Below, piece after piece: positions 1-5,206 of a DNA stretch of 6,355 nt (position 1 is the first letter of the stretch; each line of letters starts with the position of its first letter). The stretch is from Acidobacteriota bacterium (GTDB lineage Bacteria; Acidobacteriota; Terriglobia; UBA7540). Location: positions 1 through 6,355 of the forward strand of contig JAJYJL010000511.1 in NCBI GenBank assembly GCA_021789565.1, read 5' to 3'. The notes under the pieces are model-generated. The model did no database searches. It had not been told where the DNA came from and saw nothing but the letters and a program-made list of their open reading frames with translations. A program made the position numbers and the translations under genes.

Positions 1-650
1 TTGCAGCCTGCGTTATTTTTCTCGCCGGTTACCTGCCGAGTCTGTCTTTACTCCGGGCGGGGCAAATTGCTGCTGTTACAGACCAAAACGGCCAGATCGT
101 TTACGTCAACGCCAACTCGGCTCCTGCAGGCGTTCAGCCCGATTTTGCTTCCGACATCGGGCTTTTTGTCAGCCCGTCGAACATTGACTCGATCATTGAC
201 CGGGTCTCCAGCCATTATCAGGTGGACCCGAAACTGATCCATGCCATGATCCGCGTCGAATCCAACTACGACCCGTCGGCCGTTTCATCCAAAGGCGCAA
301 TGGGATTGATGCAGTTGATTCCATCCACAGCCCAGCGTTTCGGAGTGCAGAATCCCTTCGACCCCAACCAGAACATTCAAGGGGGCGTCAGCTACCTGAA
401 ATATCTATTGCATCTCTTTGGAGGGAACCTGCCGCTCTCGCTGGCCGCGTACAATGCGGGCGAGGAGAGGGTAATCCGTTCCGGGGGCATTCCGGACATC
501 CCCGAGACCGAGCATTATGTGCGGGCGATTACGCACATTTACCGCTCAAAGAACAGCGGCTCCGCCACTGCGGCGGCAGCAACACGGATTATGCCTATTG
601 TGCGGTACGTCGATTCGCAAGGGATCGTCCACTTTACCAACGCCGAGTGA
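1..650 (+). CDS. Secreted lytic transglycosylase, SLT domain (5' end outside window)
   Basis: Soluble-lytic-transglycosylase family enzyme that cleaves the MurNAc–GlcNAc bond of peptidoglycan in the periplasm, leaving 1,6-anhydroMurNAc ends. The frame is open from base 3, so 215 residues are visible and the start codon lies upstream; the GTG at 222 is internal. Visible residues 2–20 are hydrophobic (VIFLAGYLPSLSLL), consistent with the tail of a signal peptide, so few residues are probably missing. The SLT domain spans about residues 70–185. The catalytic Glu is in RVESNYDP (codon 258–260, residue 86), followed by GAMGLMQLIPSTA and the AAYNAGE motif near base 444. A DUF4124-like stretch (VTDQNGQIVYVN) precedes the domain and a similar one (VRYVDSQGIVHFTNAE) ends the protein. 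The amidase gene follows 90 bases downstream on the same strand, suggesting co-transcription. The family call is secure; the subfamily is not. Confidence 0.93.
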   Translation, partial: AACVIFLAGYLPSLSLLRAGQIAAVTDQNGQIVYVNANSAPAGVQPDFASDIGLFVSPSNIDSIIDRVSSHYQVDPKLIHAMIRVESNYDPSAVSSKGAMGLMQLIPSTAQRFGVQNPFDPNQNIQGGVSYLKYLLHLFGGNLPLSLAAYNAGEERVIRSGGIPDIPETEHYVRAITHIYRSKNSGSATAAAATRIMPIVRYVDSQGIVHFTNAE

Positions 651-676
651 AAGTGCGGCGATGGCTGGTGGCCAGG

Positions 677-699
677 GAACATGGTGAACTCACCTGTTC
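677..699 (+). other. Hairpin between the transglycosylase and amidase genes
   Basis: GAACA (677–681) and GGTG (683–686) pair with CACC (691–694) and TGTTC (695–699) around an AACT loop. This gives nine base pairs with a single bulged T at 682. No T-tract follows, so it is not an intrinsic terminator. It could be an intercistronic processing or stability element, or chance; no other evidence supports a role. Confidence 0.35.
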
Positions 700-725
700 A
701 TGGGGGCTAAAACAACGGCAGCAGC

Positions 726-731
726 AAGAGG
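726..731 (+). promoter_or_regulatory. Ribosome binding site for the amidase GTG start
   Basis: AAGAGG lies nine bases before the GTG at 741. It is a partial Shine-Dalgarno match. An in-frame TAA at 708–710 closes the frame upstream, which leaves 741 as the first usable start and the one that gives a complete signal peptide. Confidence 0.5.
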
Positions 732-740
732 CGACAAAAA

Positions 741-3104
741 GTGATTGCAAAGCGGACAGGATCGAGAAGCGCTATACTTGCTGGCATTTGTGTTTTCTTT
801 ATCGGCATCCCAGGTCTAGCTGTGACCCGGCACACGGCGCTTGCCCACAAAGCCTACCAGCACGCCGTTGAACTGCAGCAACAGCTCCAGGCCAGGCCCG
901 CCAAAGCGCGCACTGTTGCGGAGTATAAGCGTGTTATCACCGAGTTCCGCAACGTTTACTACTACGATTTTGCTTACGTCAAGGCCCCGGTTGCGGCCCA
1001 GGCCATGGGAGATCTTTACGCCGAAATGGGCCGCCAGTTTCGCGATCCCGTTTATTTCCAGGACGCTATCAAGGCCTACCGGTATGTGGTGTCGCAATAC
1101 CCCGGCACCAGCATGGCGCGCGAATCGGCGCTGGCCGTGGGCAAGATCTATCTCGATGACCTCAAAGATCCTGCGCAGGCGGGGAACGCATACCAGTCGT
1201 TCCTGACGAAGCACCCCAAATCACCAGACTCGGCCACGGCGCGGAAAGAACTGAAGGAAATCTCTGACATCGAGGCCGCGAAAAAGGAGCAGGAAGAACG
1301 CACGGCCAACGCCCCCGAAAGCACGGTCAACACCGCTGACGAGTCGGCCGCGGCACCCAGCGACGCCCGCAGTCGAGATAATAGCAACTCCGGCCGCCCA
1401 TCCGCCGGCGGACTGGCGGAAGTGACCAACATACACGACTGGGTGGGACCGAATTACACTCGAGTGGTCATCGAGGCGCAGGGATCCTTCAAGTACACCA
1501 CGCTGCGCCTTTCGCACCCGGACCGGATTGTCTTTGATCTGCCGAACACCCGATTGAGCCCGGCGCTGATCAGGAAAGGCATTACAATCAACGGGGCTTT
1601 TCTGCACGATATTCGTGCGGGCCAGTTCAAGCCAGATGTCACTCGAATCGTGCTCGACGTCAAGAACATCAACAGCTTTTCTGCGTTTCCGCTTCCGAAC
1701 CCTTTCCGGCTGATTATCGACGTGCGCGGGTCCTCTCCCGAGGTGGCAGAAAACACCCCGGACCGGGCGAACCATGCTTCACCCGCCTGGCATGGTCCCG
1801 TCGAGCAGACACCCGTTCAGAAGAATGCTCTGGCCTTGAAGCAGCCCGCTGCCGCGCGCACCATGCCGCAGATTAAGGCAGCCCGGCAAACAGAACCTCC
1901 TGTTCCACAATTTGCCGGTTCCGCCATTGTATTCGAAGACCAGAACGCCGCAAAAGCGGCAGCGGAGGCTGGTGCCACGAATAGCACGATGCAGGCCGGC
2001 AAGGGAAATCCTAAAGCGGCAACAGACAGGAGCGCTTTGGAATCTGCACCGCAGAGGCCCGAAGCCGCGCGCGACCGTCACATTCAGGAGCCTTCAAAGT
2101 CTGCGAACGAAATCGCCTCCAACCAAGGCGCCGAGCGGACGACAAAAGAGGCAACTGAGTCCGCTGCAAACACTCGCCCGCAGGAGGTACCAAAGACAAA
2201 GGTTGAATCAGCGTCCGCGCGCGAGACCCCGGTGGCTCTAAAGAATAAGACCGAGGTCGCCCATGTGCGTCACAGCGATAATGTTGCAAAACGCAAGATT
2301 GCGGCAGCCGGCAAGGATATCCCGCCGGAAGGATCCACATTCTCGACGCGGCCGGCATCTCCCATTGAGGATGGGGCGCAGACGCTCACCCGGGCCCTGG
2401 GTCTGAAGGTGGCCCGCATTGTCATTGACCCCGGCCATGGAGGTTTTGATACTGGAACCATCGGGCCCGCGGGTCTTGAAGAAAAGAACGTTGTGCTCGA
2501 TATCGCCCTGAGGCTGCGGAAACTCATTGAGACGCGAACCAACAGCGAGGTCTTTATGACCCGCAGCACCGACAAGTTCATTCCATTGGAAGAACGCACG
2601 GCCATCGCCAACGAAGACGGCGCGGACCTGTTCATTTCCATTCACGCCAACGCCAGCCGCGACCCTCACGTGCGCGGAATCGAAACTTACTTTCTGAACT
2701 TCACAAGTGATCCTGAAGCCTTGCAACTGGCCGCCCGTGAAAACGCGACATCGCAGGAATCCGTCCACCAGTTGCAGAATCTGATCAAAAAGATCGCCCT
2801 CAACAACAAGATTGAGGAATCACAGGAACTGGCGCACGACGTCCAGACCGTGCTCTATAGGCGCATGGCCCACATTTCCCCCGGCATCCACAACCGCGGC
2901 GTGCGCAAGGCCCCCTTCGTGGTCCTGATAGGGGCCAACATGCCCTCCATATTGACGGAAATCTCCTTCCTTTCGAACCCCCGGTCTGAGCGCCTTCTGC
3001 GACAGCCCAAGTACCGCGAAGACATCGCCAAAGCGATTTTCAGCGGCATTGAGGACTACATCAACAACCTGGGCAGTGTGCGCGTCGCGCAACGGACGCA
3101 CTGA
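741..3104 (+). CDS. N-acetylmuramoyl-L-alanine amidase, TPR–AMIN–Amidase_3 (AmiC-like)
   Basis: Periplasmic zinc amidase that removes the stem peptide from MurNAc, a reaction used in daughter-cell separation. It has 787 residues with a GTG start. Residues 1–28 form a signal peptide (basic MIAKRTGSR, then a hydrophobic core). Residues about 35–175 are TPR-like helices (KAYRYVVSQYPGT, AYQSFLTKHPKSP). Residues 227–330 form an AMIN domain, which in AmiC-type enzymes directs septal localisation. Residues 331–558 are an Ala/Glu/Lys-rich low-complexity linker. Residues 559 to about 780 are Amidase_3: zinc ligands His566 (DPGHGG), Glu581 (LEEKN) and His635 (SIHAN), and catalytic Glu740 (LTEISFLSN). 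Between His635 and Glu740 an extra segment (about 653–715) matches the place where AmiB/AmiC carry an autoinhibitory helix released by LytM-type activators; regulation here is inferred. It is far longer than the roughly 400-residue E. coli enzymes because of the TPR and linker. Confidence 0.95.
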   Translation: MIAKRTGSRSAILAGICVFFIGIPGLAVTRHTALAHKAYQHAVELQQQLQARPAKARTVAEYKRVITEFRNVYYYDFAYVKAPVAAQAMGDLYAEMGRQFRDPVYFQDAIKAYRYVVSQYPGTSMARESALAVGKIYLDDLKDPAQAGNAYQSFLTKHPKSPDSATARKELKEISDIEAAKKEQEERTANAPESTVNTADESAAAPSDARSRDNSNSGRPSAGGLAEVTNIHDWVGPNYTRVVIEAQGSFKYTTLRLSHPDRIVFDLPNTRLSPALIRKGITINGAFLHDIRAGQFKPDVTRIVLDVKNINSFSAFPLPNPFRLIIDVRGSSPEVAENTPDRANHASPAWHGPVEQTPVQKNALALKQPAAARTMPQIKAARQTEPPVPQFAGSAIVFEDQNAAKAAAEAGATNSTMQAGKGNPKAATDRSALESAPQRPEAARDRHIQEPSKSANEIASNQGAERTTKEATESAANTRPQEVPKTKVESASARETPVALKNKTEVAHVRHSDNVAKRKIAAAGKDIPPEGSTFSTRPASPIEDGAQTLTRALGLKVARIVIDPGHGGFDTGTIGPAGLEEKNVVLDIALRLRKLIETRTNSEVFMTRSTDKFIPLEERTAIANEDGADLFISIHANASRDPHVRGIETYFLNFTSDPEALQLAARENATSQESVHQLQNLIKKIALNNKIEESQELAHDVQTVLYRRMAHISPGIHNRGVRKAPFVVLIGANMPSILTEISFLSNPRSERLLRQPKYREDIAKAIFSGIEDYINNLGSVRVAQRTH

Positions 3105-3233
3105 CCTGTCGACACGCCCGGTCCGAATGCAGCGTCAGATCGACTGTGCCGCGCAACCTGTGGACCTGTTTCCGCCCTTGAGCAGCAAGGCTGATCCTTT
3201 ACTGCACGCCCGGGGACTTCCAAGTCGAATTTC

Positions 3234-3242
3234 TGCTATGCT
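3234..3242 (+). promoter_or_regulatory. Possible extended -10 promoter before the secreted hypothetical gene
   Basis: TGCTATGCT matches the extended -10 form TGn-TATAAT (hexamer TATGCT at 3237–3242, four of six). No convincing -35 is seen around 3214, which is tolerated by extended -10 promoters. A start of transcription about seven bases on (near 3249) would almost coincide with the ATG at 3251. The rest of the 146-base gap (3105–3250) shows no gene and no clear terminator for the amidase. Confidence 0.35.
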
Positions 3243-3250
3243 AAGGATGG

Positions 3251-4333
3251 ATGAAGTTCATCACCCTCCTCAGCATAACGTTCTGGGGCCTTCTTGCCTC
3301 GAGCGCACCGCTCGCCGGCTTTCAGCACACGACCATTGTGAACCTGGCCACTCTTCCTAAATGGCAGGTGCAAAAAGACCAGAAAGTCAGCCTGAACGAC
3401 GTTCGCCAATGGGGAGTGCAACCGGACATTGATCTGGAGTACGGTGTGACAAAGGCGGAAGTGCGCACCTACGTCCAGGATAACCAGACCCTCGAAGCCC
3501 TCTTGGAAAAGGCGGCCGATCCTTCTTCTGCATACGGATTGCTGACCTTCTACCAGGATGAATCGATGAGGCCGGCAAAGGCGATGAGGCTTGCTGTCCT
3601 AGGACCCACACAGGCCTTGATGGCTCGTGGCGCATTCTTTGTCCGCGTGATGCGCCCCGCCAAAATGTCAGAAGAGGATTTTCGCTCGGCATTAATCGCG
3701 ATCGCCGGAGCATCCCCCTCGGCTGATACCATGGCGCTGTTACCCCCGTCGCTCCCCGTAAAAGGAATCGTCCCGTGCTCGGAAAAATATGTCCTGGGCC
3801 CGATAGCCCTGCACCAGGCCATTCCCTCGCTGCCCGCAGGATTGGTGGGATTCCGCCAAGGCGCGGAGGTCCAGTCGGCTGAATATCAAATCAATGGCCA
3901 GCGCCTGACGCTGACTTTTATCAGCTACCCCACCTATTCCATCGCACGGGAGCGGTACGCCGGCTTGGAACAAGGTCTGAACATCAATCAGAAAACGGGG
4001 GCAGGCACAATTTATGGGAAGCTGTTAAAAAGCTATGTTTTACTGGTTCAAGGCGCTCAATCAAAAGAGGTTGCAGGAAATCTTATGGGCCAACTGACTG
4101 TCCAACAGGTGGTCAGTTGGGATCAGCCGCCTCCTGGCAAGCCGGTGACCGTGCAGATGTTCCAGTTAATCGTTGGAAACATCATACTGGTTACCTTGCT
4201 TGTAGGACTGGCCTTTCTTGGGGGTGTTCTTCTCTTCGTTTCCCGCATAGTGGCAGGCCGATTGTTCCCGCAATCAGACTGGGCCCGCGGGTATGAAGAC
4301 TCCATCATCCGTTTGAACCTGAAACGATACTAA
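3251..4333 (+). CDS. Exported, C-terminally membrane-anchored protein of unknown function (DUF6599-like)
   Basis: 360 residues. Residues 1–23 look like a signal peptide (MKFITLLSITFWGLLASSAPLAG). Residues about 24–299 would then be extracytoplasmic, and residues about 306–330 form one strong hydrophobic helix followed by a basic tail, so the protein is probably held in the inner membrane with its bulk in the periplasm. Motifs include EYGVTKAEVRTYV, SSAYGLLTFYQ, RGAFFVRVMRP, SEKYVLGPIAL, LVGFRQGAEVQSAEY and LTLTFISYPTYSIARERY. From memory this resembles the DUF6599 proteins common in Acidobacteriota; I cannot verify that without a profile search. No catalytic motif is recognisable. An in-frame TAA at 3242–3244 makes 3251 the first start. 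The only SD-like run, AAGGA at 3243–3247, is unusually close (three bases). There may be a separate promoter at 3234–3242. Confidence 0.85.
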   Translation: MKFITLLSITFWGLLASSAPLAGFQHTTIVNLATLPKWQVQKDQKVSLNDVRQWGVQPDIDLEYGVTKAEVRTYVQDNQTLEALLEKAADPSSAYGLLTFYQDESMRPAKAMRLAVLGPTQALMARGAFFVRVMRPAKMSEEDFRSALIAIAGASPSADTMALLPPSLPVKGIVPCSEKYVLGPIALHQAIPSLPAGLVGFRQGAEVQSAEYQINGQRLTLTFISYPTYSIARERYAGLEQGLNINQKTGAGTIYGKLLKSYVLLVQGAQSKEVAGNLMGQLTVQQVVSWDQPPPGKPVTVQMFQLIVGNIILVTLLVGLAFLGGVLLFVSRIVAGRLFPQSDWARGYEDSIIRLNLKRY

Positions 4334-4445
4334 ACCTAACCAAAAAGGGAGCTTAAGGGCCAAATGCGGATTTTTACGGCCGGACTTAGGAAATTTTTCA
4401 GAGTTTTCGCCGAAAGTGCTGCCGATTTAAGTAACTGCAAATAAA

Positions 4446-4459
4446 TGACTTATATGTCA
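4446..4459. promoter_or_regulatory. Inverted repeat upstream of the putative sRNA promoter
   Basis: TGACTTATATGTCA is a 14-base palindrome with one mismatched pair (T/T). It ends 20 bases before the -35 hexamer, a position where an activator or repressor could bind. It is short enough to be chance in AT-rich DNA, so its function is only a suggestion. Confidence 0.25.
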
Positions 4460-4509
4460 AATTTTTCCTTAAAAATTGCTTGACACAGCCGCCTGGTTTT
4501 CATTAAACT
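4460..4509 (+). promoter_or_regulatory. Sigma70-type promoter with UP-like element
   Basis: An AT-only flank, AATTTTT (4460–4466) facing AAAAATT (4471–4477), sits directly before a perfect -35 TTGACA (4480–4485). An 18-base spacer leads to TAAACT (4504–4509), which matches four of six -10 positions. Transcription would start near 4516. It is the best housekeeping promoter I see in the window, and it points at the short RNA unit rather than at any protein gene. Confidence 0.65.
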
Positions 4510-4515
4510 CCAACC

Positions 4516-4626
4516 GAGTTTAGATGGCGGAGCGCGTCCGCTATTCTATTCTCCTCTCAAAAAAATGCTCACCCGCAGGTCCGGGGGACCATTTTCTCCG
4601 CTGTCGGGTGAGCATTTTCTTTTTTT
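4516..4626 (+). ncRNA. Candidate small RNA of about 110 nt, family unknown
   Basis: The unit runs from the predicted start of the promoter above to the T-tract of the terminator. It has three parts. First is a 5' stem-loop, 4523–4531 with 4537–4545, nine pairs including two G·U, with a core GCGGA/TCCGC around GCGCG. Second is an unpaired pyrimidine-rich run (4546–4558) containing CTCCTCTC, which resembles the anti-Shine-Dalgarno sequence and could pair with ribosome binding sites. Third is a long terminator hairpin. No reading frame of any length fits inside. A stem-loop, an open CU-rich seed and an intrinsic terminator is a common layout for trans-acting sRNAs. I do not recognise the family. 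The alternative is a bare terminator for the upstream gene with a chance promoter. Confidence 0.5.
4562..4626 (+). terminator. Strong intrinsic terminator, possibly bidirectional
   Basis: AAAATGCTCACCCG (4562–4575) is perfectly complementary to CGGGTGAGCATTTT (4605–4618), giving 14 pairs. CAG (4576–4578) can add three pairs with CTG (4601–4603) past a bulged T. The loop holds a second small hairpin, GTCC (4579–4582) with GGAC (4586–4589). Seven T (4620–4626) follow the stem. Seven A (4559–4565) precede or overlap it, so the - strand also reads as a hairpin plus T-tract. It would end the candidate sRNA and could also stop read-through from the gene ending at 4333, which has no closer terminator. 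Confidence 0.85.
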
Positions 4627-4998
4627 GCAAGTTCACCGCCCGGCTTTGCAAAACCTGTATATACAATGCTCAAAGCTTGTAACTGATTGATATAAAAAAA
4701 TTGCTTATAGCTAAGTGGCGGGCGGGTTCGGGCTGATACAGCATTTTCAGCCAGTGTGCAAACGCAACACTTGAACATCTGGCAAGCTGTCAGGTACGAT
4801 ATTCAGGAAGGTCAATCAGGCCGATCACCGAAGTTTGTAAAGCATTGTGGTGCGGACAAGCCCTTCAGTCAGTCTGTGTCGCGGAAGGTCCTTCAGGCTT
4901 CTTCAAGAAGCAGCTTCTGGTATCGTACACAGGCAGTGATGTTGGCGGGTCGCTACCATTAGTCACACGAAAAGAAGTAACGGCATTTCCTTTATTCG
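4627..4998. other. Intergenic stretch with no supported gene
   Basis: Between the terminator and the tRNA there are 372 bases without a convincing gene. The one open frame of note (4756–4962, 68 codons) has no ribosome binding site, no domain-like sequence and composition unlike the neighbours. Small palindromes occur: GGCTGA/TCAGCC (4731–4736 with 4747–4752), GAAGGTCCTTC (4884–4894) and GCTTC/GAAGC (4897–4901 with 4907–4911). None is followed by a T-tract. No clear promoter for the tRNA was found. Confidence 0.6.
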
Positions 4999-5074
<76 letters not shown>

Positions 5075-5185
5075 CTTTTTTCCAGACCGACATTCGTTTC
5101 CAACCACACGTTCGAGCGTAGACTTGAACAGGCAGTTGAGGGCAATCTGCCGCTGCAGGCGACCCGGGTGGTCAGGGCATTAGTG

Positions 5186-5206
5186 AAAAAGCCCGGAAGG
5201 GTCCTT
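5186..5206 (-). terminator. Intrinsic terminator of the haem-copper oxidase gene
   Basis: Read on the - strand, AAGGACCC pairs with GGGCTTT around a TTCC loop, giving seven pairs with one bulged A, and the 3' arm runs into TTTTT. It begins inside the TGA stop codon of the oxidase gene, so coding sequence and terminator overlap. The stem is short, hence moderate confidence. Confidence 0.5.

Noticed and set aside
1..237. Open frame on the + strand starting with TTG at base 1
   Set aside because: It overlaps the transglycosylase, whose own frame is open to the window edge and carries signal-peptide-like and DUF4124-like sequence; this frame encodes nothing recognisable.
2238..2768. Long antisense frame (176 codons) inside the amidase gene, and other antisense frames across 741–3104
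   Set aside because: They are expected shadows of a GC-rich gene; the sense frame has complete catalytic motifs and the antisense products look like no protein family.
4576..4603. CAGGTCCGG in the terminator loop recalls the apical loop of bacterial SRP RNA
   Set aside because: The conserved GGAAGGAAGCAG part is missing and the pairing scheme is that of a terminator, so this is not an SRP RNA.
4636..4725. CCGCCCG (4636–4642) and CGGGCGG (4719–4725) as a long-range stem
   Set aside because: Only seven pairs closing a 76-base loop; expected by chance in GC-rich patches.
4569..4778. 69-codon open frame on the - strand
   Set aside because: It runs through the strong terminator hairpin and has no supporting signal.
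4897..4917. GCTTC–GAAGC–GCTTC alternating arms as a switch-like structure
   Set aside because: Arms of five bases with a one-base second loop cannot form stable alternatives, and no gene follows that could be controlled apart from the tRNA.
4954..4959. TACCAT as a -10 for the tRNA
   Set aside because: No acceptable -35 hexamer lies 15–19 bases upstream.
4756..4962. 68-codon open frame upstream of the tRNA
   Set aside because: No ribosome binding site, no domain-like or signal sequence, and it lies in low-GC non-coding DNA.
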